Notes: a model not told the origin generated them from the letters alone. Counted from the first letter of the stretch, positions 24,991 to 33,895 are shown. The stretch: DNA of 64,000 nt from Gordonia sp049847105 (GCF_049847105.1 NZ_JBNCNS010000001.1:496001-560000), one strand, 5' to 3'. Made by a program: numbers and translations.

Positions 24991-25617
24991 TCAGTTGCGA
25001 CGCCGCAGACCGCTCGGCGCGGTCGGTAGCCGCAAGCCGAACACCAGCCCGGTGATCCGCAGCCCGGTGGCGAGCACCGTGCCGACCGCCAACCACACCC
25101 AGGTGGGCACCGACGAATAGGTGGCGCCGACTCCGACGACCCCGGCTCCCAGGAGAGCAGGAACCGCATAGAGATCGGCGGGTTGCAGCAACAACGGGAT
25201 CTCGTTGGCCAGGACATCGCGAAGGATGCCGCCGCCCACGGCCGTCAGCAGACCGACGAGAGTCGCGGCGAACGCGCTCGCGTGTTGATCGATCGCGATG
25301 GAGGCGCCGCTGGTGGCGAACAGGCCCATGCCGATCGCGTCGAGCAGCAAGACACTACGGCGCAACTCGGAGAACGCCGGGTGAAAGAAAAAGACCACGA
25401 GGCTTGCCACCGTGGCAACGACGATGGGCGGCCAGTTCTCGACCGAGGTCGGTGGGGTGATCCCCAGCAGGACGTCGCGGAGGATGCCGCCGCCGACGCC
25501 GGTCAGCGCACCGACCGTGAGAATGCCCCAGAGATCGAAATCCTTGCGCACACCCAGCAGCGCACCGGAAGCGGCGAAGACGACGATCCCGATGTCGTTG
25601 AGGATGTCTTGCAGCAC
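24991..25617 (-). CDS. TRIC-like (YicG/UPF0126) membrane protein (208 aa)
   Basis: Seven-helix membrane protein of the trimeric intracellular cation channel-like family. Two related halves each carry a GGGILRDVL motif: VGGGILRDVLLG near 45 and VGGGILRDVLAN near 130. The second half starts LLLDAIGMGLFATSGA. The function in bacteria is unclear; cation or amino-acid transport has been proposed. It starts with GTG and has no close operon partner. Confidence 0.88.
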   Translation of the reverse strand: MLQDILNDIGIVVFAASGALLGVRKDFDLWGILTVGALTGVGGGILRDVLLGITPPTSVENWPPIVVATVASLVVFFFHPAFSELRRSVLLLDAIGMGLFATSGASIAIDQHASAFAATLVGLLTAVGGGILRDVLANEIPLLLQPADLYAVPALLGAGVVGVGATYSSVPTWVWLAVGTVLATGLRITGLVFGLRLPTAPSGLRRRN

Positions 25618-25648
25618 CCGATCATGGTGTCAGCAGCCGGCGAGCACA

Positions 25649-25684
25649 ACAACGACCGCCCCGGCGGGCCGGGGCGGTCGTTGT
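25649..25684 (-). terminator. Terminator downstream of rpmF
   Basis: Perfect 16-bp stem (25649-25664 with 25669-25684), 4-base loop, 47 bases after the rpmF stop. Confidence 0.85.
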
Positions 25685-25731
25685 GAAAGTATTCGCGGCT
25701 TCGACGTGACGTCGAAGTCAGCGGTATGCGC

Positions 25732-25905
25732 TCAGCGGCGATCCAGGTCGATGATGCCGGCTTTGGCCGCCTTCACGAGACGACGCGGAATGCGCTGTGC
25801 GACGCCGTTCACCTTCACCTCTTGCAATGCCGGGTTGTCCGCTTTCCACTGCGAACGACGGCTGCGGGTGTTCGCCCGCGACATCCGGCGCTTGGGTACA
25901 GCCAT
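25732..25905 (-). CDS. rpmF: 50S ribosomal protein L32 (57 aa)
   Basis: Large-subunit ribosomal protein L32. The translation starts MAVPKRRMSRANTRSRRSQW and ends KAAKAGIIDLDRR, matching the family's MAVPKR(K/R)xSR start. The usual C-x2-C zinc site of other L32 proteins is absent, so this is the zinc-free form common in mycobacteria and relatives. Ribosome-binding site GAGAAGG precedes the ATG. It is a single gene with its own terminator. A zinc-free paralog hints at a zinc-containing copy elsewhere under Zur control; that is inference. Confidence 0.93.
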   Translation of the reverse strand: MAVPKRRMSRANTRSRRSQWKADNPALQEVKVNGVAQRIPRRLVKAAKAGIIDLDRR

Positions 25906-26081
25906 GGTTGAGCCCTTCTCCTACGTGCGAGTCCGTGGGAACCGTCCGGCATGACTGTCGGTAGGTCCCGTCGATCCGTGCGCCCGGACTGTCACAGCTT
26001 TCGAGCCGGTCAGGCGCGGCACACAACCTCCCCAGACTACCGGCCCGTGGCCCAAGCTCCAAAACGTCGTCCCTGCCGGGT

Positions 26082-26816
26082 CTACGACGACGTGGCGAAC
26101 GCTCCGGCGATCAGCACGATCAGCACGATCAGCAGGACGATCACCACCAACGCGATGGAGATCCATCCGAGGATGAGTCCGGCCTTGGCCATGCCCTCGC
26201 CGTCCTGAGTTCCCGCCGATGCCTCGATCTCGTCGCGGGCCGAGTTGCCCAGGATCACCGCCACCACACCGAGCACACCGGGACAGACGAGAAACGATCC
26301 GATACCGCAGATCAGCGCCGCGATCGCCTTTCCGTTGGTCTGACGCATCCCCGGATAGCCCGCACCATAAGGTGCGCCGTAGTGAGGTGCCGTCCCGTAC
26401 TGAGGTGCCGTCCCGTACTGAGGTGCGGTGCCGTATTGCGGAGCAGCACCGTATTGGGGTGCCGCACCGTATTGGGGTGCAGCGCCGTACTGCGGGGCGG
26501 ACCCGTACTGGGGTGCTGTGCCGTATTGGGGTGCTGTGCCGTATTGGGGTGCCGTGCCGTACTGGGGTGCCGTGCCGTACTGGGGTGCTGTGCCGTACTG
26601 CGGGGCGGAGCCATACTCGGGAGTCGTCCCGTACTGAGATTCCGTCCCGTACTGAGGGCCCGTCCCGTACGACTGCCAGCCCTCGGAATGGGTCGTCGGC
26701 GACTCCGGCTGTGGGGCCTGGTCGGCGGCCGGTGACCGATCGGTCACCGGCTCGTTCTGGTCACCTGCCGCGCGATCGTCCTGTGGATTCTGGGGGCCGT
26801 CGGTCGGATTCGTCAT
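26082..26816 (-). CDS. DUF4190-type membrane protein with long QYG hexapeptide repeats (244 aa)
   Basis: The N-terminal half is low complexity: about 17 units of a hexapeptide PQYG(T/A/S)A between about residues 50 and 150. The C-terminal part fits DUF4190: NGKAIAALICGIGSF, then helix 1, GNSARDEIEAS, GEGMAKAGLILGWISI and a second helix. Two transmembrane helices are expected, with the repeat tail on the cytoplasmic side. The DNA repeats every 18 bp, so copy number may vary between strains. The function is unknown. It is divergent from the AEC carrier. Confidence 0.82.
   Translation of the reverse strand: MTNPTDGPQNPQDDRAAGDQNEPVTDRSPAADQAPQPESPTTHSEGWQSYGTGPQYGTESQYGTTPEYGSAPQYGTAPQYGTAPQYGTAPQYGTAPQYGTAPQYGSAPQYGAAPQYGAAPQYGAAPQYGTAPQYGTAPQYGTAPHYGAPYGAGYPGMRQTNGKAIAALICGIGSFLVCPGVLGVVAVILGNSARDEIEASAGTQDGEGMAKAGLILGWISIALVVIVLLIVLIVLIAGAFATSS
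26376..26663 (-). repeat. 18-bp tandem repeat coding for QYG hexapeptides
   Basis: About 16-17 imperfect 18-bp units lie inside the DUF4190 gene, with synonymous and T/A/S changes. Edges are approximate. This is a likely slippage or expansion hotspot. Confidence 0.8.
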
Positions 26817-26855
26817 CGAATGGTCCTTTCCACGATCCCCAGCGTATGCGAACGG

Positions 26856-27887
26856 ATGGGTGATCCGATCGCGTCGTCGACCGATGCCGGTCCCGCACCT
26901 GTGAACGTCGCCTCGAACACGGTGAATACACTCGGCCCGGTGTCAGGAGTGGTCTCGGGCTTCACCGTCATCTTCATCATGGTGGGGATCGGCTACATCC
27001 TCGGCCGCACCCGCGTGCTCGGAGACAGTGCCCACGAGGTGTTGTCCCGGCTCGTCTTCTTCGTGTGCACACCCGCCCTGCTGTTCCACTCGCTGATCAC
27101 GTCGGACCTGTCCGTCATCTTTTCGACGACGCTGGTCATCGCAGGTGGCAGCGCACTCGCCATCGGCGTTATCTACGTCGTGGTCGCACGGCTCTGGATT
27201 CGCAGTGAGATCCCCGAACTCGCGATCGGCGGCCTCGCGTCGTCGTACGTGAACAGCGTGAACCTCGGACTCCCGATCGCCATCTTCGTCCTCGACGACG
27301 CGTCGTTCATCGCCCCGCTCCTGCTGTTCCAGATCCTGGTGTACTCGCCGATGGCACTGATCACCCTCGACCTCACGGTCTCCGATCCGGCCACCGGGAC
27401 CTCACCGCGCACGTCCACGCTCCGAGATGCCGTGGTCGCGCCCCTGACCAACCCGATCGTTGTCGGCGGCGTGGCCGGACTGGTGATCTCCGCGGTCGGC
27501 TGGATGCCGCCGGCCGCGGTCATGGAGCCGATGAAGATGCTGGGCAACGCGTCGGTGCCGGGCGCCCTGCTCGCGTTCGGATTGTCGTTGACCGGGGTCG
27601 CCGTCTTCAAGAAGGGCCAGAGCCCGCGCCGGGCGATCGCGTTGGCCTCGGTCCTCAAGGTGGTCGCGATGCCCGCGCTGGTCTATGTCGTGGCCCGGTG
27701 GGGATTCGGCGAAACGGGCCATCAGTTGTTCGCCCAGGTGGTGATCGCCGCTCTGCCGACGGCCCAGAATGTGCTCGTCTACGCGACCCGGTATCGACGT
27801 GCGCAGATCATGGCTCGCGACACCGCATTGATCACCACGTTGGCGTCCATTCCCGCGATCGGGATCATCGCCTTTCTGCTCGCCTGA
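26856..27887 (+). CDS. AEC (auxin efflux carrier) family transporter
   Basis: Integral membrane carrier with about ten helices. Family features include FIMVGIGYILGRTRVLG at the start, an SSYVNSVNLGLPIAIFVL segment, and ALPTAQNVLVYATRY near the end. It probably exports or imports small organic acids. The start is uncertain: an ATG at 26820 would leave 3 bases to the divergent gene, so 26856 is preferred, and a GTG near 26938 just before helix 1 is also possible. It converges on the DUF1707 gene with one base between stops. Confidence 0.86.
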   Translation: MGDPIASSTDAGPAPVNVASNTVNTLGPVSGVVSGFTVIFIMVGIGYILGRTRVLGDSAHEVLSRLVFFVCTPALLFHSLITSDLSVIFSTTLVIAGGSALAIGVIYVVVARLWIRSEIPELAIGGLASSYVNSVNLGLPIAIFVLDDASFIAPLLLFQILVYSPMALITLDLTVSDPATGTSPRTSTLRDAVVAPLTNPIVVGGVAGLVISAVGWMPPAAVMEPMKMLGNASVPGALLAFGLSLTGVAVFKKGQSPRRAIALASVLKVVAMPALVYVVARWGFGETGHQLFAQVVIAALPTAQNVLVYATRYRRAQIMARDTALITTLASIPAIGIIAFLLA

Positions 27888-27888
27888 A

Positions 27889-28530
27889 CTACGACGGTGT
27901 CCGCTGCTTGCGGTCCTTGCGCTTGACCTCGACGCCACCCATCAGCGCGAACCCGACGACCCGGACGGTCGGCGCACCCGGCATACCCGGCCCCGTCGCG
28001 CGGCCACCGAATCCGCCCATGATCGGCCACCCGTTGACCTCGACGCCGACGTCGGGCGGCACGGTGATGTCGACGGACCCCATGATCGCGGTGCAGCGGA
28101 TGGTGAGGACCGCAGCGGTGAACTCGGCGTCCCGGAGGTCGATCTCCACGGCGCCCATGATCGCGGTGGCGGTGATGCTGTCCGCGACGACGACGGTGCC
28201 CTTGATCTCGGCGGCCGACATCAGCGCGAATCGGTGTGCCACCGGCGAGCGACCCGAGCCCGTGACGACCCGACTGACAGAGGGTTCACCGACGAAGGGC
28301 ATCGGCACTCCGAGCTGACCGACCGGTAGATCGTCGGTGAGCTCGTCGAGCTCACCGAAAGTCTTGGCCGTAACGGCTTTCCCGGCACGCTCCTCGTATT
28401 CGGCGGGCGAGAGGCTGCCACCGGCCATCGCGGCGGACAGGATCTGGTGCACGAGTTCACGATCGGTGTCGGCGGCCCGCAGACGGGCTCGGCGGTCGTC
28501 GGGGGCCGGTAGATCCTCGGGGGTTGTCAC
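27889..28530 (-). CDS. DUF1707 protein with LiaF-like C-terminal domain (213 aa)
   Basis: The N-terminal DUF1707 segment reads LRAADTDRELVHQILSAAMA, then GSLSPAEYEERAGKA, then FGELDELTDDLP. The C-terminal half is a beta-helix-like region with repeated (A/T)IMG(A/S/G) turns (ATAIMGAVEIDLRDAEF, TAIMGSVDITVP, PIMGGFGG), as in LiaF-type cell-wall stress proteins. It has no transmembrane helix. It is possibly a stress sensor or adaptor. The GTG at 28530 (VTTPEDLPAP) is preferred to the upstream GTG at 28554. A DUF1707 gene lies in this neighbourhood in M. tuberculosis (Rv0966c). Confidence 0.8.
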   Translation of the reverse strand: MTTPEDLPAPDDRRARLRAADTDRELVHQILSAAMAGGSLSPAEYEERAGKAVTAKTFGELDELTDDLPVGQLGVPMPFVGEPSVSRVVTGSGRSPVAHRFALMSAAEIKGTVVVADSITATAIMGAVEIDLRDAEFTAAVLTIRCTAIMGSVDITVPPDVGVEVNGWPIMGGFGGRATGPGMPGAPTVRVVGFALMGGVEVKRKDRKQRTPS

Positions 28531-28641
28531 AGGGTTCGAGCCTAGTGGGCGCACTTCGGCGCGACCACCCTGATTTCCGTCGGTCGCCCTACTTCACAGA
28601 CACCCAGGAAACCCTGATCCGCCACCCTGAGAAGCTCCGAT

Positions 28642-30639
28642 TCATCGTCGATGACCGCGCCGCGATCGCAGGTAGTCCCCGACCACCGCGGCGCCGAGTC
28701 CGTCGACGTCCGGCGCGATCACACGCCCACCGATCCGCCGGGCGATCTGATCCATGAAATGTGCCAGACCGGGATCCTCGCCGAGCCGGAAGAACGTCAC
28801 CTGGGCTCCGAGCCGCGACACGTGGTCGAGTTCGCGGACGGTGACCGCGATCGTCTGTGGGTGTGGCGGATAGAAGAAGAACGGTTCGCCGCTGGGATCG
28901 AGGTGCGCGGTCGGTTCACCGTCGGTGACGACGAGGACCACCGGTTGCGCATTCGGGAACCTGCGGAGGTGACGCTGGGCGAGCAGCAGGGCGTGATGCA
29001 GGTTGGTCCCCTGTTCCATCCGCGGCTGCAGCCCGGTCAGCTCGGCGATGTCGATGGACCTGGCATACCTGCCGAATGCGATCAGATGCAGTTCGTCGCT
29101 GCGGAAGCGGGTGGAGATCAGGTGATTGAGCGCGATGGCCGTGCGCTTCATGGGCGTCCACCTGCCCTCCATCTCCATCGAGAACGAGGTGTCCACCAGC
29201 AGCACGACGGCAGCCTGGGTACGGGCCTCTGTCTCGGCGACCTCCACGTCACGGACGTCGATACGCACGCCACCGCGGGCCATCTCCGCCGACATCAACG
29301 ACGGCTCGTCACTCTCCGAAACGGTGCGCAACACCGCGTTCGAGACCGTGCGGGTCACGTCCCAGGGGTCGGTGTCGCCGAACTCCCATTCGCGTGACGC
29401 CCCCATCGGCTCGCCGAGGGCACCCGTTCGGCGGGTCTGCCGATCTCCGCGCCCCGATAGTTGCTCGGCGATGTCGCGGAAGATCGACTGTCCGAGCTGC
29501 CGCATCGCCTTGGGGCTCAGCCGCAATTGTCCGTCGGAGGTGCGATCGAAGAATCCCTCCTCGGACAAGGCCTTCTCCAGCTCGGCGAGGCGCTGCGCGT
29601 CGACCGCCGCCTCGTCGCCGAGCTGGCGGGCGAGGGCATCGAGGTCGAGGTCATCCATCTGGGCACCGGCGTACTGCTGGGACAACTGCTCGCTGAGGGC
29701 CTCCAGCTCGGAGATGTCGCGTAACGCGGCGGCCCCCTGCCCCAGCCCCATCTGCTGGTCCCCCGAGAACGACTGCGCGTTGTCCCAGTCGAGACCCGGC
29801 CGCGCCTCGCGCAGTGCCGAATCCATCTGCGCCAGCTGGCTCATGAGTTCCGGCGATCCGAAGGCCTGCTGGGCGAGCTGATCCAGTTCCGCGCGCTGTT
29901 CGGGTGTGAGCGAGTTGTAGAACTGCTGGGCCGCGGCCGCACGCTGCGCCAGCGAATCGATGAGTTCGGATGTGTTACTCGGGTTCTCCGGAAAGAAGTC
30001 CCCGTGCTTGTCCATGAACTCGTTGAACTGATCTGTGGTGTCCGCGCCGCGGTTATGCGCATCGAGCAGCTCGTTGAGATCGGAGAGCATCTCCGAGACA
30101 CGTTGCCGGTCCTGCTCATTCGCGCCTTCGAGGGCATCTTTCATCCCCTCGAAACGCTGGTCGAGGAGTTCCCGCCCGAGCAGATCCTTGATCTTCTCGT
30201 AGTCCTCGCGTGCCTGCTGGCTGCGCCAATCGTATCCCGACAGTTCCTCGACGGCCTGCGCGGTCGACGGCGGGAGACTGCCGATCTGCATCTCCTTGAA
30301 CCGCGCGTCGTCGTCGAGGTCGCGCGCGAGTTGCTTGCGTTCCTCGAGGACCGCACGGTCGAGCAGTTCGCGGATCTCGGCGAAGGTACCGTCGAGATTC
30401 CGCTGCTTCAGCAACTCCTGACGACGGCGTTCGGCCTGCTCGCGGAGCTTGTCCAGCCCCCGCATGTCGGGCGAGCCGCGGCGCAGGAACTCCCGCAGGG
30501 CGCGCTGTGGCGAAGTGCCTGCCATGACGTCGTCGCCGATGTCCCGCAACGCTTCCCGAAGATCGACCGGCGGCGCCAGCGGGTCCGGGCCGCCGGCGTA
30601 CCGCTGATACCGTGATCGATGGAAACTCTTGTGCACCAT
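28642..30639 (-). CDS. VWA-domain protein, partner of MoxR-like ATPase (665 aa)
   Basis: The C-terminal von Willebrand factor A domain has a complete MIDAS start VLLVDTSFSME (D-x-S-x-S) and later VVLVVTDGEPTAH. The N-terminal 400 residues are helical and rich in Glu/Gln/Arg, including DLDALARQLGDEAAVDAQRL, likely coiled coil. The ATG at 30639 (MVHKSFHRSRYQR) has GGGAG 9 bases upstream; the frame is open to 30786 but that overlaps the ATPase gene. It lies 31 bases after the AAA+ gene, as in Rv0958-Rv0959. MoxR/VWA pairs act as metal-chelatase-like or chaperone machines. Confidence 0.9.
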   Translation of the reverse strand: MVHKSFHRSRYQRYAGGPDPLAPPVDLREALRDIGDDVMAGTSPQRALREFLRRGSPDMRGLDKLREQAERRRQELLKQRNLDGTFAEIRELLDRAVLEERKQLARDLDDDARFKEMQIGSLPPSTAQAVEELSGYDWRSQQAREDYEKIKDLLGRELLDQRFEGMKDALEGANEQDRQRVSEMLSDLNELLDAHNRGADTTDQFNEFMDKHGDFFPENPSNTSELIDSLAQRAAAAQQFYNSLTPEQRAELDQLAQQAFGSPELMSQLAQMDSALREARPGLDWDNAQSFSGDQQMGLGQGAAALRDISELEALSEQLSQQYAGAQMDDLDLDALARQLGDEAAVDAQRLAELEKALSEEGFFDRTSDGQLRLSPKAMRQLGQSIFRDIAEQLSGRGDRQTRRTGALGEPMGASREWEFGDTDPWDVTRTVSNAVLRTVSESDEPSLMSAEMARGGVRIDVRDVEVAETEARTQAAVVLLVDTSFSMEMEGRWTPMKRTAIALNHLISTRFRSDELHLIAFGRYARSIDIAELTGLQPRMEQGTNLHHALLLAQRHLRRFPNAQPVVLVVTDGEPTAHLDPSGEPFFFYPPHPQTIAVTVRELDHVSRLGAQVTFFRLGEDPGLAHFMDQIARRIGGRVIAPDVDGLGAAVVGDYLRSRRGHRR

Positions 30640-30670
30640 GGTGTTCGGCTCCCGTTTCCAGCTGTCGAAA

Positions 30671-32116
30671 TCAGCCGTAGATCGTCTGCCCGGTCTCGTC
30701 GGCTTCCTTGCCGATCCGCCGGGCGAGGAAGAGACCTTCCAGCGCCAGTTCGATCGCGCTGGCGCGTTCGCCGTCGACCTCCGCATCGAGGCGAGCGGCG
30801 ATGTCGTCGAGGACCGCGGACGTGGTCTCCGGGTCGGGGATCGATCCGAGCAGATCGGCGGCAGTGACGCGGTCTCCGGTCACCACGGGTTCACCGTTCT
30901 CCAATGCGTCGACCAGCGGGGCCATGTCGATGCCGCCGAGATGTGCGCGCACGGTGTCGGCGACCGATTTACGCATCAGGTGTTCAAGGATCTCGAGTTC
31001 GCGCCCCTCTTCCCCGGACTCGAACTCGATCTTGCCGCGCAGCACCTCGATCACCGACTCCAGGTCGACAACTCGTGCTACCGCCACGTCCTCCCCCGTC
31101 ACCGTCGCGCGATGGAGTGCAGCGGCAGCGACCGTCTCCGCCCCTGCGATCGAGAAGCGCGCGGAGACACCCGAGCGTTGATCGATCGACGGATGATCGC
31201 GTGCGTAGCGGGTGAACCGCGCGAGGATCTCGGTGATGAAGGTCGGGACTGTCGCGGTGAGGTCGGCCTCCTGCTCGATGACGGCGATCTCGTCGTCGAG
31301 TTCCAGGGGGTAGTGCGTCCGGATCTCGGCGCCGAAACGGTCCTTGAGCGGTGTGATGATGCGGCCGCGGTTGGTGTAGTCCTCCGGGTTCGCACTGGCC
31401 ATCACGAGGACGTCGAGCGGTAGCCGCAGCGTGTAGCCACGGACCTGGATGTCACGCTCCTCCATGACGTTCAGCATCGACACCTGGATGCGCTCGGCGA
31501 GGTCGGGGAGCTCATTGATGGCGACGATGCCGCGATGGGACCGTGGGATCAGACCGAAGTGGATGGTCTCCGGATCGCCCAGGCTGCGCCCCTCGGCCAC
31601 CTTCATCGGATCGATGTCGCCGACCAGGTCGGCGACCGAGGTATCGGGGGTGGCGAGCTTCTCGGCGTAACGCTGGCTGCGATGGCGCCATTCGATCGGC
31701 AGATCGTCGAGCAGGTTGGCCGCCTTGCGGATGGATCCCGGGGTGATCGGCTCGTAGGGGTGCTCGCCGAGTTCGGAACCGGTGATGACCGGAGTCCACT
31801 CGTCGAGCAGGCCGACCAGCGTTCGCAGGATGCGGGTCTTGCCCTGACCGCGTTCACCTAGCATCACCACGTCGTGTCCGGCGATCAACGCCCGCTCGAG
31901 TTGTGGGATCACGGTCCCCTCGAACCCGACGATGCCGGGCCAGGGATCGCGACCCTCACGCAACGCGCTCAGCAGGTTGTTGCGGATCTCGTCGCGCACA
32001 CTGCGCTGGATGTGGCCACTCGCGCGCAGCTCACCCAGCGTTCGGGGCGACGGGTGATGGGTTTCGGTGGTCTGGGAGGTATGTGTGGTGAAGTTCTCCT
32101 CTGGCACCCGATCCAC
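30671..32116 (-). CDS. MoxR/Mg-chelatase-type AAA+ ATPase (481 aa)
   Basis: Cytoplasmic AAA+ ATPase. Walker A is GERGQGKT (about 84), with a Walker-B-like IVAINELPDL (about 178) and sensor stretch VMASANPEDYTNRGRI (about 215). The N-terminus is a Thr/His-rich tail (HTSQTTETHH). It resembles the ChlI/BchI subunit but no chlorophyll pathway is expected; with the downstream VWA gene it forms the MoxR-type pair. It likely remodels or loads metals into a client complex that is still unknown. Confidence 0.9.
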   Translation of the reverse strand: MDRVPEENFTTHTSQTTETHHPSPRTLGELRASGHIQRSVRDEIRNNLLSALREGRDPWPGIVGFEGTVIPQLERALIAGHDVVMLGERGQGKTRILRTLVGLLDEWTPVITGSELGEHPYEPITPGSIRKAANLLDDLPIEWRHRSQRYAEKLATPDTSVADLVGDIDPMKVAEGRSLGDPETIHFGLIPRSHRGIVAINELPDLAERIQVSMLNVMEERDIQVRGYTLRLPLDVLVMASANPEDYTNRGRIITPLKDRFGAEIRTHYPLELDDEIAVIEQEADLTATVPTFITEILARFTRYARDHPSIDQRSGVSARFSIAGAETVAAAALHRATVTGEDVAVARVVDLESVIEVLRGKIEFESGEEGRELEILEHLMRKSVADTVRAHLGGIDMAPLVDALENGEPVVTGDRVTAADLLGSIPDPETTSAVLDDIAARLDAEVDGERASAIELALEGLFLARRIGKEADETGQTIYG

Positions 32117-32137
32117 GGTACTCCGCGGTGTACGCGG

Positions 32138-32731
32138 TCACCTCGGCGAAGGTGGGGACCACTCCGGATCGCGGCCGATGAACCCGACGAGCCGGCTCAC
32201 CGGGTCTGCGTCATCCGCCACCGCCACCGCCTGCCCATACTGACCCGACGCCCGCAGCATCTCCTCGATCCCGACCATCCCCGAGCGCAGGTGCTCGGCG
32301 AACGCCGGGTCCAGTGCCGGCGCATGGCCGGCCGATGCCGCGAGATCCCACGTGTGCATGTAGACGTCGGCGGTGTAGAACTGGTCGATCGCGTCGGCCA
32401 ACCGGTGTTCACCGGCCATCGGATGGGTGAAGGTGTCGTCGGCGGACGGGCCGTCGAGCAACGCCTGAACGGCTGCCGCATGCGCCTTCCACGCGGCCGA
32501 CGGATCGTCGGCGACCGGCGGCCCTGCCGGCAGTTCCACACCTCCCCCGGCGAGGAAACCGGGGAACCACTCGACGAGGTGGGCGACGACATCACGTGCC
32601 ACCCATCCGTCGACCGGCGTCGGCGCATCCCAATCCGAGACGTCGGAGATCTGCGCGTCGAAGCCGTCGGCGACGGCACGGTGGCGCTCGGCCGGGGAGA
32701 GCCCGACGATCGACTCGGCCACCGGACTCAC
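32138..32731 (-). CDS. TIGR03086-type DinB-like metal-binding protein (197 aa)
   Basis: Member of the actinobacterial TIGR03086/mycothiol-maleylpyruvate-isomerase N-terminal superfamily. Visible motifs are DGWVARDVVAHLVEW (first His), AAWKAHAAAVQALLD and DVYMHTWDLAASAGH (second and third His), the usual three-His metal site. The exact reaction is unknown; relatives are mycothiol-dependent transferases. The GTG start overlaps the stop of the SRPBCC gene by 4 bases, making it the third gene of the ArsR operon. Confidence 0.88.
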   Translation of the reverse strand: MSPVAESIVGLSPAERHRAVADGFDAQISDVSDWDAPTPVDGWVARDVVAHLVEWFPGFLAGGGVELPAGPPVADDPSAAWKAHAAAVQALLDGPSADDTFTHPMAGEHRLADAIDQFYTADVYMHTWDLAASAGHAPALDPAFAEHLRSGMVGIEEMLRASGQYGQAVAVADDADPVSRLVGFIGRDPEWSPPSPR

Positions 32732-33222
32732 ACCTCACCTGACGTGAGCAGGTTCTCGAGTGCGTCGTATCCCTCGTTGACGCCGACCTCCATGCCCGAT
32801 GCGAGCCATCCGTCGCGCGCCTCGAAGCTGTCGCACAGCGACTGGGCATGCAGACGTGTCGTGCCATCGCCGAGGTCCTCGAACCACAGGGTCTCGAGGG
32901 CCACCTGGTCCGGCATCCCCTCGAAGGTGAAGGTCTGCACCACCTTGTCGTCGGAGACCGAGTGGAAACATCCCCGGAAGCCGAACTGCTCGCCGTCGCG
33001 CTCGGACACGTATCGCCAGCTGCCCCCGTCACGGACATCCCAGTCGATGATCCGACTACTGATCGAGCTCGGCCCAACCCACCGGACGAACAGCTCGGGA
33101 TCGGTGTGCGCCTTCATCAGCTGGGCGGGCGTACCGCGGAAATCGCGGGTGATCCGGATGATCGGGACCTCCTTGTCGGCCTCGATCGCGGCCTCCGGAT
33201 AACGGGTCTGTACTGCGCTCAT
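32728..33222 (-). CDS. AHSA1/SRPBCC ligand-binding protein (164 aa)
   Basis: START-like fold protein of the AHSA1 group: IIRITRDFRGTPAQLMKAHT, then LFVRWVGPSS, then DVRDGGSWRYVS and the ending EGYDALENLL. It probably binds a hydrophobic ligand. The ATG at 33222 overlaps the ArsR gene stop by 4 bases (ATGA). ArsR-AHSA1 pairs are widespread and function together, probably in sensing or handling a toxic small molecule. Confidence 0.9.
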   Translation of the reverse strand: MSAVQTRYPEAAIEADKEVPIIRITRDFRGTPAQLMKAHTDPELFVRWVGPSSISSRIIDWDVRDGGSWRYVSERDGEQFGFRGCFHSVSDDKVVQTFTFEGMPDQVALETLWFEDLGDGTTRLHAQSLCDSFEARDGWLASGMEVGVNEGYDALENLLTSGEV

Positions 33223-33596
33223 GATGCCTTTCCTCTCCGTCGTGGTCTCTTCTCCTCGCGACGTTGTGCCGCGGGGCCGTCGTTCATGTCCGCGAGCAGG
33301 GCATCGAGTCGCTGATAGCGCTCTTCGGCCTGCCTGCGATAACGCTCGATCCACTTGGTCATGAGGTCGAACACCTCCGCTTCCAGATGGACCGGGCGGG
33401 TCTGCGCCTCCCGGGTACGGGTCACCAGACCGGCCTCCTCGAGCACCTTCAGATGCTTCGACACCGCCTGGACGCTGACGTCGTACGGGTCGGCGAGCTG
33501 ACTCACCGTCGCATCGGAAACCGCCAACCGCGCCACCATGTCGCGCCGGGTCGGATCCGCGAGAGCGGCGAACACTTTTGACAGCTCGTCGGCCAC
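33219..33596 (-). CDS. ArsR-family winged-helix repressor (125 aa)
   Basis: Short winged-helix regulator: ELSKVFAALADPTRRDMVAR, SDATVSQLADPYDVSVQAVS, KHLKVLEEAGLVTRTREAQ. No Cys pair for metal sensing is visible, so it belongs to the metal-independent ArsR group paired with AHSA1 proteins. The GTG at 33596 has a strong GAGGAGGGG site upstream. Two identical dyad-containing 20-mers lie 12 and 58 bases upstream and are the probable autoregulatory operators. It is first of a three-gene overlapping operon. Confidence 0.9.
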   Translation of the reverse strand: MADELSKVFAALADPTRRDMVARLAVSDATVSQLADPYDVSVQAVSKHLKVLEEAGLVTRTREAQTRPVHLEAEVFDLMTKWIERYRRQAEERYQRLDALLADMNDGPAAQRREEKRPRRRGKAS

Positions 33597-33607
33597 CTGA
33601 CCCCTCC

Positions 33608-33627
33608 TCAACCGTTTGGTTGAATAC
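33608..33627. promoter_or_regulatory. Proximal operator of the ArsR operon
   Basis: Contains TCAACC-4-GGTTGA (33608-33623) followed by ATAC. The whole 20-mer is repeated identically at 33654. It overlaps the ribosome-binding region, which suits autorepression. Confidence 0.7.
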
Positions 33628-33653
33628 AACCTTGCGCGCTGCTGTCGTCATTG

Positions 33654-33673
33654 TCAACCGTTTGGTTGAATAC
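33654..33673. promoter_or_regulatory. Distal operator of the ArsR operon
   Basis: Second identical 20-mer with the same TCAACC/GGTTGA dyad, 46 bases from the first. Two sites suggest cooperative binding across the promoter. Confidence 0.7.
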
Positions 33674-33689
33674 GAATCCGGCACCGGCG

Positions 33690-33856
33690 GGGTAAGGCGG
33701 AGCCCAATACCTGACGGCCGAGTAGGGCGGAGCGCCAGCGGAGCCACCACCTGCCGGCCGAGTAGGGCGGAGCGCCAGCGGAGCCCGTATCGAGGCCACG
33801 CTCGTGATCTCGATACCCGCCCTCGGCCGGCGCCTCGGCCGCTACTCGATCAGCAG
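33690..33856. repeat. Intergenic repeat cluster, GGCGGAGCGCCAGCGGAGC variant
   Basis: A perfect 30-bp direct repeat occurs at 33716-33745 and 33756-33785. Inverted GTATCGAG / CTACTCGAT ends of the same family as at 18.9 and 55.1 kb run to 33856. No gene is visible in this gap between the ArsR operon and the dioxygenase stop. Confidence 0.7.
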
Positions 33857-33895
33857 AATGACGCGCGTCGTTATCCGACCCTGAGGAGCGAAGGG

